Below are positions 37,810-45,289 of a DNA stretch of 64,000 nucleotides, in pieces. Position 1 is the stretch's first letter; each line of letters starts with the position of its first letter. This DNA comes from Serinicoccus chungangensis. GTDB lineage: Bacteria > Actinomycetota > Actinomycetes > Actinomycetales > Dermatophilaceae. Where the stretch lies: contig NZ_LQBL01000022.1 in the NCBI RefSeq assembly GCF_001483745.1, positions 124,001 through 188,000 of the forward strand. The letters are read 5' to 3'. A model generated the notes under the pieces. That model had not been told where the DNA came from and did no database searches. It saw nothing but the letters and a program-made list of their open reading frames with translations. The position numbers were made by a program, and so were the translations under genes.

Positions 37810-38802
37810 TCACCCCACCCGGGTCGCCCCGGCCGCCCGCACCAGGTCGCCGAGGACGGCCGAGGCGGTCTGGTCGCCGCCGGCCCCCGCGCCGGAGAGC
37901 CGCACGGCCCCCGCCAGCACGGCCTCGATCTCCACGACGTTGGTGCCGCCGCGAGCCTGGGCCAGGGCGTCGGAGGCGGGCAGCGCGGTGGGGGCGACCC
38001 GGGCCCGGACCCCGCCCTGGGGGTCCCGCCGCGCGTCGGCCACGAGCTTGAGCACCTCGCCCCGCCCGGCCGCGGCGGCGAAGTCGGCGTCGGTGAGGCC
38101 CGAGATGCCCGTGGTCGCGACCTCGTCGAGGGGCAGCGCCACCCCCCAGGCCATCCGGGCCAGGATCGCCACCTTGGCGGCGGCGTCCAGCCCCTCGAGG
38201 TCCTCGGTGGGGTCCGCCTCGAGGTAGCCCAGCTCGCCGGCCTGCCGGACGGCCTCGGCGAAGGGCACGCCCTCGCGGGCCACCAGGTCGAGCACGTAGT
38301 TGGTGGAGCCGTTGACGATCCCCCGGATCGCCGTGACCTCGTCGCCGGCCAGCGAGTCGCGCACGACGGACAGGACGGGCACCGCGGCCATGACGGCCGC
38401 CTCGTAGTGCAGCCCTCCCCCGTGCTCGCGGGCGAGGGCGTGCAGCTCCTCGCCGCGGCGCGCCACCAGCTGCTTGTTGGCCGTGACCACCTGCGCACCC
38501 CGCCGCAGCGCGGCCTCGACAAGCGACCCGGCCGGTTCGATCCCGCCCATGACCTCGACCACGACCTCGGTGCCCGGGTCCTCCGCGAGCGCCGTGGCGT
38601 CCGTGGTCAGCAGCTGCGCCGGTATGCCGTCACGCACCCGGGTGGTGTCGCGCACCGCGACCCCGGTGAGCTCGGGGCGCCGCCCCAGCGACGCGGCATA
38701 CCGGTCGGCGTGCTGCAGCAGGTGACGGGCGACGGCGGCGCCCACCGTGCCGCCGCCCAGCAGGGCGACGCGCAGGACGGATGAGGAGGCGGGTGAGGTC
38801 AC
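37810..38802 (-). CDS. hom: Homoserine dehydrogenase lacking the ACT domain
   Basis: Reduces aspartate semialdehyde to homoserine for threonine and methionine. 330 residues: NAD(P)-binding LLGGGTVGAAVA near the start, ANKQLVA, the catalytic region GIVNGSTNYVL and DLEGLDAAAKVAILA with the conserved Lys. The chain ends at the dehydrogenase core; the ~100-residue C-terminal ACT regulatory domain found in most actinobacterial Hom proteins (~430 residues) is missing, so threonine feedback at this enzyme may be absent. GTG at 38802 follows GGAG. Neighbours argS and rho are as expected, but lysA, thrC and thrB are not here. Confidence 0.92.
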   Translation of the reverse strand: MTSPASSSVLRVALLGGGTVGAAVARHLLQHADRYAASLGRRPELTGVAVRDTTRVRDGIPAQLLTTDATALAEDPGTEVVVEVMGGIEPAGSLVEAALRRGAQVVTANKQLVARRGEELHALAREHGGGLHYEAAVMAAVPVLSVVRDSLAGDEVTAIRGIVNGSTNYVLDLVAREGVPFAEAVRQAGELGYLEADPTEDLEGLDAAAKVAILARMAWGVALPLDEVATTGISGLTDADFAAAAGRGEVLKLVADARRDPQGGVRARVAPTALPASDALAQARGGTNVVEIEAVLAGAVRLSGAGAGGDQTASAVLGDLVRAAGATRVG

Positions 38803-38835
38803 GGGCGGCTCCAGGGGTCGGGGGCGGGGCGGTCC

Positions 38836-38863
38836 GGCGCCGGGACGGGAGGTGCCCGGCGCC
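38836..38863 (-). terminator. Hairpin downstream of argS
   Basis: GGCGCCGGG and CCCGGCGCC form a 9-bp stem with a 10-base loop, starting six bases after the argS stop and ending 33 bases before hom. Confidence 0.55.
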
Positions 38864-38868
38864 CTCGG

Positions 38869-40530
38869 TCACATGCGCTCGGGCGCGCTGACGCCGAGCA
38901 GGGTCAGGCCGTTGGCCAGCACCTGGCGGGTGGCGTCGTTGAGCCACAGGCGCGAGCGGTGCAGGTCGGTGATCTCCTCCTCGGCGCTCATCGGCCGGAC
39001 CCGGCACTCGTCGTACCACTTGTGGAAGTGGCTCGACAGGTCCTCGAGGTAGCGCGCCACCCGGTGCGGCTCGCGCAGCTGGGCGGCCTGCGCGACGACC
39101 CGCGGGAAGTCGCCCAGGGCCGCGAGCAGGACCGACTCGGTGGGGTGGTCCAGCAGACCGGGGTCGAAGCCGTCCTCGCGGCGCACCCCGTCCTCCCCGG
39201 CGAGCCGGGCGACGTTGCAGGTGCGGGCGTGGGCGTACTGGACGTAGAAGACCGGGTTGTCGTTGGATCGGCGGCGCAGCTCCTCACCGTCCAGGTCGAG
39301 CGGGGTGTCCGCGGGGAAGCGGCCCAGGCTGTAGCGGATGGGGTCGGTGCCGATCCACTCCAGCAGGTCCGAGAGGTAGACCGCGTTCCCGCGCCGCCGC
39401 CCCATCCGCTCCCCGCTGATGTTGATGAGCTGGCCGATGAGGACCTCGATGTTGGTCTCCGGGTCGTCCCCCGCGCAGGCGGCGATGGCCTTGAGACGCC
39501 CGACGTAGCCGTGGTGGTCGGCCCCGAGCATGTAGACCTTCTCGGTGAACCCGCGATCCTTCTTGGACAGGTAGTAGGCGCAGTCGGCGGCGAAGTAGGT
39601 CGGCTCGCCGTCGGACCGGATGAGGACCCGGTCCTTGTCGTCGCCGAAGTCGGTCGTGCGCAGCCACACCGCGCCGTCGGCGTCGAAGACGTGGCCCTGC
39701 TCCCGCAGCCGGTCCACGGCCTGCTCGACCGCCCCGGTGTCGTGCAGGCTCTTCTCGCTGAACCACACGTCGAAGGTCACGTGGAACGCGGTCAGCGTCT
39801 GCTCGTTGGCCGCGACCTGCAGCGCCATGCCGGTCTCCCGGCACACCTCGAGCGCCTCCTGCTCGGGCAGCGAGAGCAGGTCGGGGCGCGCCACCAGCAC
39901 CTGCTCGGCCAGCGCGTCGACGTAGTCCCCGGCGTAACCGCCCTCCGGGACCTCCTCGCCGCGCGCCCGGGCCAGGACCGAGGACGCCAGCCGCAGCGTC
40001 TGCGCGCCCGCGTCGTTGGTGTAGTGCTCGGCGGTGACGTCCGCGCCGCTGGCCGCGAGCAGCCGGTGCAGCGCGTCGCCGAGGGCGGCCCACCGGGTGT
40101 GCCCGATGTGCAGCGGCCCGGTCGGGTTGGCGGACACGAACTCGAGGTTGATGGTGCGCCCGGACATGGTGTCGTTGTGGCCGTAGCCGGCGCCGGCCTC
40201 GACGACGTCCCGGGCCAGCGCCCCCGCGCTCGCGGCGTCCAGCGTGATGTTGAGGAAGCCCGGCCCGGCGACCTCGACCCCGGCCACCCCCTCGGCCGCA
40301 CCCAGCCCGCCGGCGACGACCTCGGCGACCTGGCGCGGCGGCATACCCGCCCGCTTGGCCAGCTGCAGGGCGACGTTGCTCGCCCAGTCGCCGTGCTCGC
40401 GGCTGCGCGGCCGCTCCACCCGGAGCGCCTCCACGGCCGGCAGGTCGCCCTGCGCCAGGGGCAGGTCGCCGGCCTCCACGGCCTCGGTGAGCACGGCATG
40501 GATCGCTGCAGCGAGCTGTTCGGGGGTCAC
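38869..40530 (-). CDS. argS: Arginyl-tRNA synthetase
   Basis: 553 residues. N-terminal Add1 domain (about 1-100), then the class I core with the HIGH motif GPLHIGHTR, LGADHHGYVGRLKA, and the C-terminal DALR anticodon-binding domain. The second class I signature, often KMSK or MSKR, reads GERMGRRRGN here, so the usual catalytic lysine is not conserved; some ArgS enzymes are known to lack canonical KMSK. GTG at 40530. An arginine tRNA gene lies divergently 84 bases upstream. Confidence 0.96.
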   Translation of the reverse strand: MTPEQLAAAIHAVLTEAVEAGDLPLAQGDLPAVEALRVERPRSREHGDWASNVALQLAKRAGMPPRQVAEVVAGGLGAAEGVAGVEVAGPGFLNITLDAASAGALARDVVEAGAGYGHNDTMSGRTINLEFVSANPTGPLHIGHTRWAALGDALHRLLAASGADVTAEHYTNDAGAQTLRLASSVLARARGEEVPEGGYAGDYVDALAEQVLVARPDLLSLPEQEALEVCRETGMALQVAANEQTLTAFHVTFDVWFSEKSLHDTGAVEQAVDRLREQGHVFDADGAVWLRTTDFGDDKDRVLIRSDGEPTYFAADCAYYLSKKDRGFTEKVYMLGADHHGYVGRLKAIAACAGDDPETNIEVLIGQLINISGERMGRRRGNAVYLSDLLEWIGTDPIRYSLGRFPADTPLDLDGEELRRRSNDNPVFYVQYAHARTCNVARLAGEDGVRREDGFDPGLLDHPTESVLLAALGDFPRVVAQAAQLREPHRVARYLEDLSSHFHKWYDECRVRPMSAEEEITDLHRSRLWLNDATRQVLANGLTLLGVSAPERM

Positions 40531-40573
40531 CCGCTCCAGTCTAGGGCCGCCGCCGACCGCGCCAGCACGGGGA

Positions 40574-40603
40574 TTTCAGCCACCCCTGCGACGCTGCTAG
40601 AGT
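40574..40603 (+). promoter_or_regulatory. Probable promoter of the tRNA genes
   Basis: TTTCAG (40574-40579) and TAGAGT (40598-40603), 18 bases apart, resemble housekeeping -35 and -10 elements. Initiation near 40610 would give a 5' leader of about five bases before tRNA-Arg. Confidence 0.5.
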
Positions 40604-40614
40604 TGTCCGCTGTT

Positions 40615-40686
40615 GCCCCCGTAGCTCAGGGGATAGAGCACCGCCCTCCGGAGGCGGGTGCGCAGGTTCGAATCCTGCCGGGGGCG
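40615..40686 (+). tRNA. tRNA-Arg (anticodon CCG)
   Basis: Full cloverleaf: acceptor GCCCCCG/CGGGGGC, D arm GCTC/GAGC, anticodon stem CCGCC/GGCGG with loop CTCCGGA (anticodon CCG at 40648-40650), T arm GCAGG-TTCGAAT-CCTGC, discriminator G. CCA is not encoded. It decodes CGG, a frequent Arg codon in this genome. Length 72 with a 4-base variable loop. Confidence 0.95.
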
Positions 40687-40690
40687 CTCC

Positions 40691-40726
40691 CCTCCTTCGG
40701 GAGGAGGCGCAGGCAACACTCCTGCG
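40691..40726 (+). other. Two hairpins between tRNA-Arg and tRNA-Sec
   Basis: CCTCC-TTCG-GGAGG (40691-40704) is a stem with a stable UUCG loop; CGCAGG/CCTGCG (40708-40713 with 40721-40726) forms a second one. They may end the tRNA-Arg transcript or act as processing signals. No T-tract. Confidence 0.5.
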
Positions 40727-40728
40727 AG

Positions 40729-40822
40729 GGAGGTGTCAGGGTTCCTGGTGGGCCCCCCGGGTTTCAACCCCGCGGAACGGCGACCCGTCGTCGTTGGCAG
40801 GTTCGATTCCTGTCCGCCTCCG
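40729..40822 (+). tRNA. selC: Selenocysteine tRNA (anticodon TCA)
   Basis: 94 bases with the special shape of tRNA-Sec: acceptor GGAGGTG pairing with CGCCTCC (one T-G pair; an eighth pair T-C is mismatched), 6-bp D stem GGGTTC/GGGCCC with loop CTGGT, anticodon loop TTTCAAC with TCA at 40764-40766, an 8-bp variable arm (40776-40783 with 40788-40795, loop CCCG), and T arm CAGG-TTCGATT-CCTG. The anticodon stem has one C-C mismatch. CCA is not encoded. selA starts 57 bases downstream, which confirms the call. Confidence 0.88.
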
Positions 40823-40878
40823 CCGAGGCCCAGGGCCCGCGCCGGGCCACCACCTCCGAGCGACCGGGGAGGCCCGCC

Positions 40879-42336
40879 ATGGCCGTCGACCCACCCCGCC
40901 CCGCACCTGACGCGTCCGACCCGCGCCGCGGCATACCCCCGGTCGATGTGGTCCTGCGCGATCCCGCGGTGGTGGACCACGTCGCCCTCCTCGGTCGGCA
41001 GCGGGCGCTGGGGGTCGCCCAGGAGGTCCTGAGCCGGGCCCGCGACGGCGCCCTCCCACCCGCCGAGGTGGTCGACGAGGTCGCGACCCGGCTGGGCGAG
41101 CTCGTCGCGGCCCCCGGCACCCGGCCGGTCCTCAACGCCACCGGCGTGGTCGTGCACACCAACCTGGGCCGGGCCCCGCTCGGGGAGGCGGCCACCGCGG
41201 CGCTCGTCGCCGCCGCGGGGTATGCCGACATCGAGCTCGACCTGGCCACCGGTCGCCGGGGGCGTCGGGGCGGATCGGTGGTGGACGCCCTGCTGCGGGC
41301 CGTGCCCGAGGCGCAGGACGCCCTCGTCGTCAATAACGGCGCGGCCGCGCTGCTCCTCGCGATGACCGCGCTGGCCGCGGGCCGCGAGGTGGTGGTGAGC
41401 CGCGGCGAGCTCGTCGAGATCGGCGACGGCTTCCGGCTGACCGACCTCGTGGAGTCCAGCGGCGCCCGGCTGCGCGAGGTGGGCACGACGAACCGGACGC
41501 ACCGGGGCGACTACGAGCGCGCCCTCGCCGACCGCGCCGCCGGGGTGCCGGCCGAGCCCGGTCCGGACCGGGCGGCCGGTCCGCGCCCCGACGTGGCCGC
41601 CCTGCTCAAGGTGCACCCGGGCAACTACCGCGTCACCGGTTTCACCTCCGCCGTGCCGGTCGCCGAGCTGGCGCGGGTCGCGCGCGCCGCCGACCTGCCG
41701 CTGGTCGTCGACACCGGCAGCGGCCTGCTGGAGCCGGACCCCGCCCTGCCCGACGAGCCGGACGCCCGCACCGCCCTGCGCGACGGGGCCGGGCTGGTCG
41801 TCGCCAGCGCCGACAAGCTGCTCGGCGGCCCGCAGGCCGGGCTGGTGCTGGGCGACGCGGACCTCGTCGCCCGGTTGCGCCGGCACCCCGTGGCGCGAGC
41901 CCTGCGGGTCGACAAGCTCACCCTGGCCGCCCTGGGCGCGACGCTGCGCGACCCGCACCCGGCCCCGGTCACCGTGGCCCGTCGGGCCGAGCCCGACCAC
42001 CTGCGCACGCGGGCCGAGTCGCTGCGGGAGGTGCTGGCCCGGCAGGGGCTGGCCGCCGAGGTGGTGCCGCACGACGGACGGGTCGGTGGCGGCGGGGCCC
42101 CCGGCGTCCCGCTGGCCGGCTGGGCGCTGGCGCTCTCCGAGGGCCTGGCCGGCCCGCTGCGCCTGGGCGACCCCGCGGTGCTGGCGCGGGTGCACGACGG
42201 GCGCTGCCTGCTGGACCCGCGCTGCGTGCCGCCCGCGCAGGACGCCGTGCTGGCCCGGGCGGTCCTCGCCGCGGCCGGGCGCCCACCCGCGGGCGGCGAC
42301 ACCGGGACCCCGACGGGTGGGCGCCCGGCGCGATGA
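40879..42336 (+). CDS. selA: L-seryl-tRNA(Sec) selenium transferase
   Basis: Decameric PLP enzyme that turns Ser-tRNA-Sec into Sec-tRNA-Sec with selenophosphate. 485 residues. The N-terminal ~60 residues form the tRNA-binding part; TGVVVHTNLGRAPL and VNNGAAALLLAMTAL follow, and the PLP lysine is Lys313 in SADKLLGGPQAG. ATG at 40879 follows GGGGAGG at seven bases. The stop overlaps selB by ATGA, so the two are translationally coupled. Confidence 0.95.
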   Translation: MAVDPPRPAPDASDPRRGIPPVDVVLRDPAVVDHVALLGRQRALGVAQEVLSRARDGALPPAEVVDEVATRLGELVAAPGTRPVLNATGVVVHTNLGRAPLGEAATAALVAAAGYADIELDLATGRRGRRGGSVVDALLRAVPEAQDALVVNNGAAALLLAMTALAAGREVVVSRGELVEIGDGFRLTDLVESSGARLREVGTTNRTHRGDYERALADRAAGVPAEPGPDRAAGPRPDVAALLKVHPGNYRVTGFTSAVPVAELARVARAADLPLVVDTGSGLLEPDPALPDEPDARTALRDGAGLVVASADKLLGGPQAGLVLGDADLVARLRRHPVARALRVDKLTLAALGATLRDPHPAPVTVARRAEPDHLRTRAESLREVLARQGLAAEVVPHDGRVGGGGAPGVPLAGWALALSEGLAGPLRLGDPAVLARVHDGRCLLDPRCVPPAQDAVLARAVLAAAGRPPAGGDTGTPTGGRPAR

Positions 42337-44036
42337 GCGTCGTCGCCACCGCCGGCCACGTCGACCACGGCAAGTCGGCCCTGGTCCGCGCGCTCACCGG
42401 CATGGAGCCGGACCGGTGGGAGGCCGAGCGCCGCCGCGGCCTCACCATCGACCTGGGGTATGCCTGGACCACCCTCCCCGAGGTCGGCCCGGTGGCCTTC
42501 GTCGACGTCCCCGGGCACCGGCGGTTCATCGGCAACATGCTCAGCGGCGTCGGGCCGGCGGCGGGGGTGCTGCTGGTCGTGGCCGCCGACGGGGGCTGGG
42601 GCGCGCAGTCCGAGGAGCACCTGCGGGCCGTCCACGCCCTCCGGCTGCGGCACGGCGTGCTCGCGGTCACCCGCGCCGACCTCGCCGACCCCGGGCCGAC
42701 GCTGGCCGCGACCCGCGAGCGCCTGCGCGGGACCAGCCTGGAGGGCATACCGGCGGTCACGGTGTCGGCGCGCACCGGCGCCGGCATCCCACGGCTGCGC
42801 GAGGAGCTCACCGCGCTCGCCCGCCGGATGCCCACTCCCCCGGCCGACGCCCCCGTGCGGCTGTGGGTGGACCGCAGCTTCAGCGTGCGCGGCGCCGGGA
42901 CGGTGGTCACCGGCACCCTGTCCGCCGGGCGGGTGGGCAGCGGCGACACCCTGACCCTCCGCCCCGACCGGGGCGGGCGCGGGCGCCCGGTGGTGCTGCG
43001 CGGCGTGCACAGCATGGACCGCGCCGTCCCGGAGGCCCGGGGCCCGGCCCGGGTGGCCCTCAACCTGCGCGGCGTGGAGGTCGCCGAGGTGGGCCGGGGG
43101 CACGCGCTGCTCTCGCCCGACCAGCCGTGGTGGCCCGCGACCGGGGCCGACGTGCTCCTCGACGACGACGCGCTGCCGGCCGAGGTGACGCTGCACGTCG
43201 GCACGGCCGCGGTCCCCGCCCGTCTGCGGATGCTCGGCGGGTCCCACGCCCGCCTCTCCTGGGAGCCGCACCTGCCCCTCGTGCCGGGCGACCGGCTCAT
43301 CCTGCGCGAGCCCGGTCGCGAGGGGGCGCTCGTGGGTGCGCTGGTCCTCGATGCCGTCACCCCACCGCTGCGCCGCACGGGTGCGGGGCGGCACCGCGCC
43401 CACGCCCTCGGGGCGGCAGCGGGCCGGACCGTCGTGGTCGCCGGCCGCACGGTGTCGTCGGCCACCGCGAGCGCCTGGCGTGAGGCGCTGGTCGAGCTGG
43501 TCGCCCGGCAGGCCGCCCGCGACCCGCTCACCCCGTGGGTGGACGCCGACGTCGCGCTGGCCGAGGTGCGCCGCCGCGTCGGTATGCCGGACCTCACCAC
43601 CCTGCGCGCCGTCGCGGCGGACGCCGGGCTGACCGCGGAGGGCGGGCGCCTGCGCCGTGACGCCACGGCGCAGGCGGCACCGGACGGGCTGGCCGTGGTG
43701 CTGGCCCGGCTGCGGGCGGACCCGCTGGACTCCCCCACCCGCCCCGAGCTGGACCGGCTCGGGCTCGGAGCGCGCGAGGTCGCGGCCGCCGCCCGCGCGG
43801 CCGGCGTGCTGCGCCTGCCGGGGGACGTGCTGCTGGGCGTCCACGCGGTCGAGGAGACCCTGCGCCGGCTGGACGGGCTGGCGCAGCCCTTCACCGCCGC
43901 CCAGGCGCGGGCCGCGCTCGGCACCAGCCGTCGCGTGCTCATCCCGCTGCTGGAGCACCTCGACGCGCGGGGCCTCACCCACCGCGGCGCCGACGGTCGC
44001 CGCCGGGTCACGGGCCGGCCGGGGCTCCGGGGATGA
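42333..44036 (+). CDS. selB: Selenocysteine-specific elongation factor
   Basis: EF-Tu-like GTPase that brings Sec-tRNA to UGA codons marked by a SECIS hairpin. 567 residues: G1 AGHVDHGKS (7-15), switch II DVPGHRRFI, an NKxD-equivalent VTRADLAD with Arg in place of Lys (TRAD), domains 2 and 3, and C-terminal winged helices (about 385-567) that bind the SECIS. Length is a little short of the ~610 of E. coli. ATG overlaps the selA stop. Confidence 0.94.
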   Translation: MSVVATAGHVDHGKSALVRALTGMEPDRWEAERRRGLTIDLGYAWTTLPEVGPVAFVDVPGHRRFIGNMLSGVGPAAGVLLVVAADGGWGAQSEEHLRAVHALRLRHGVLAVTRADLADPGPTLAATRERLRGTSLEGIPAVTVSARTGAGIPRLREELTALARRMPTPPADAPVRLWVDRSFSVRGAGTVVTGTLSAGRVGSGDTLTLRPDRGGRGRPVVLRGVHSMDRAVPEARGPARVALNLRGVEVAEVGRGHALLSPDQPWWPATGADVLLDDDALPAEVTLHVGTAAVPARLRMLGGSHARLSWEPHLPLVPGDRLILREPGREGALVGALVLDAVTPPLRRTGAGRHRAHALGAAAGRTVVVAGRTVSSATASAWREALVELVARQAARDPLTPWVDADVALAEVRRRVGMPDLTTLRAVAADAGLTAEGGRLRRDATAQAAPDGLAVVLARLRADPLDSPTRPELDRLGLGAREVAAAARAAGVLRLPGDVLLGVHAVEETLRRLDGLAQPFTAAQARAALGTSRRVLIPLLEHLDARGLTHRGADGRRRVTGRPGLRG

Positions 44037-44059
44037 GCCCGGCCGCAGGCCCGGGGAGG

Positions 44060-44082
44060 AGCCAGCAGGGGGCCTGCTGGCT
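44060..44082 (+). promoter_or_regulatory. Hairpin in the selB-selD gap
   Basis: AGCCAGCAGG and CCTGCTGGCT form a 10-bp perfect stem around GGG, between a good GGGGAGGAG motif (44052-44060) and the selD ATG at 44094. Folding would bring the ribosome site near the start codon. It might also be a weak terminator. Confidence 0.5.
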
Positions 44083-44093
44083 ACGCTGACGGG

Positions 44094-45107
44094 ATGACGG
44101 GGAGCAGCAGCACCGCGCGTCCACGCCTCACCACCCTGGCGGCCGGTGGGGGCTGCGCCTGCAAGATCCCGGCCGAGCGGCTCGAGCGCCTCGTCGCCGG
44201 TCTGGAGGCACCGGCCGAGGAGTCGCTGGTCGTCGGGCTGGAGCACGGTGACGACGCCGCCGCCGTGCGTCTCGACGACGCCTCGGGCCTCGCGGTGCTC
44301 TCCACCGCCGACTTCTTCACCCCGGTCGTCGACGACCCTTTCGACTGGGGACGCATCGCGGCCGCCAACGCGTTGTCCGACGTCTACGCCATGGGCGGCC
44401 GGCCGATCCTCGCGATCAACCTGCTCGGCTGGCCGGCCGGGCTCGACGACGACCTGGCCCGCGAGGTGCTTCGCGGCGGCGCGGCGGTCGCCGCGGAGGC
44501 GGGGTGCCCGCTCGCCGGGGGCCACTCCATCACCGCCCCCGAGCCGACCTACGGCCTGGCCGTCACCGGCACCGCCCGGCTCGACGCGCTCATCAGCAAC
44601 GACGCCGCCCGGCCCGGCCTGCCGATCACGCTCACCAAGCCCCTGGGCACGGGCATCCTCAACAACCGGCACGGGCGCACCGGCGAGGCACACGCCGAGG
44701 CGGTCGCCACCATGACTGCCCTCAACCGGGAGGCCTCCGAGGCCGCGGTGGCCGCCGGAGTCCGGGCCGGGACCGACGTCACCGGCTTCGGCCTGCTCGG
44801 CCACCTGTGGAAGCTGCTGCGCGCCTCCGGCGTCGGTGCCGAGCTCGAGGTGGCCGCGGTGCCGACGATCCCGGGTGCCCGCGAGAGCCTCGCCGCGGGC
44901 TACCTGCCCGGGGGCAGCCGCCGCAACCTCGACTGGGTGCGCCCGCACCTGGAGGTGGGACCCGGCGTCGGCGAGGACGACCTGCTCCTGCTCGCCGACG
45001 CGCAGACCAGCGGTGGGTTGCTGCTCGTGGGCGAGCTGCCGCCCGGGGTCGGCACCGTCGTGGGCCGCACCCTCCCCTCGCCCCGCCCGACGCTCGCCCT
45101 GCGCTGA
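44094..45107 (+). CDS. selD: Selenide, water dikinase
   Basis: Makes selenophosphate from selenide and ATP. 337 residues. The active-site loop reads GGGCACKIP with Cys21, Cys23 and Lys24, so this is the Cys form and not a selenoprotein itself. Further on: GDDAAAV, STADFFTPVVDDPF and GGHSI, then the C-terminal half with TDVTGFGLLGHL. It completes the selC-selA-selB-selD module. Overlaps are absent; 57 bases with a hairpin separate it from selB. Confidence 0.95.
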   Translation: MTGSSSTARPRLTTLAAGGGCACKIPAERLERLVAGLEAPAEESLVVGLEHGDDAAAVRLDDASGLAVLSTADFFTPVVDDPFDWGRIAAANALSDVYAMGGRPILAINLLGWPAGLDDDLAREVLRGGAAVAAEAGCPLAGGHSITAPEPTYGLAVTGTARLDALISNDAARPGLPITLTKPLGTGILNNRHGRTGEAHAEAVATMTALNREASEAAVAAGVRAGTDVTGFGLLGHLWKLLRASGVGAELEVAAVPTIPGARESLAAGYLPGGSRRNLDWVRPHLEVGPGVGEDDLLLLADAQTSGGLLLVGELPPGVGTVVGRTLPSPRPTLALR

Positions 45108-45124
45108 CCACCGGCGTCACGCGC

Positions 45125-45184
45125 GACGGGCACCACGGGCCGTGGGAGCGGCATACCGTGAGAGTGAAGCCCGTGGTGCCCGTC
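45125..45184 (+). repeat. Perfect 16-bp inverted repeat downstream of selD
   Basis: GACGGGCACCACGGGC (45125-45140) and its exact complement (45169-45184) with 28 bases between them, starting 17 bases after the selD stop. Probably the terminator of the sel operon, though the loop is long; it could also be an operator for the aldehyde dehydrogenase gene. Confidence 0.7.
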
Positions 45185-45289
45185 CGACCGCACGGGGTAG
45201 GTCGCGGAGTCGCCCGGCGGGCGACATGTGCGCTGCAGTCGCGCACCGACGGACGGGACCGCCTGCGACGGGGACCTACGGTGGGGGGT

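Noticed and set aside
40703-40710. GGAGGCGC as 5' end of tRNA-Sec
   Set aside because: It pairs with the 3' acceptor strand, but would leave far too many bases before the anticodon arm; the GGAGGTGT at 40729 fits all arms.
41625-44948. 1107-codon open frame antisense to selA-selB-selD
   Set aside because: Low-complexity Arg/Pro/Gly translation, no domain, and it lies over three well-identified genes.
44094-45107. SelD as a selenoprotein
   Set aside because: The active-site codons are TGC (Cys21, Cys23), not TGA.
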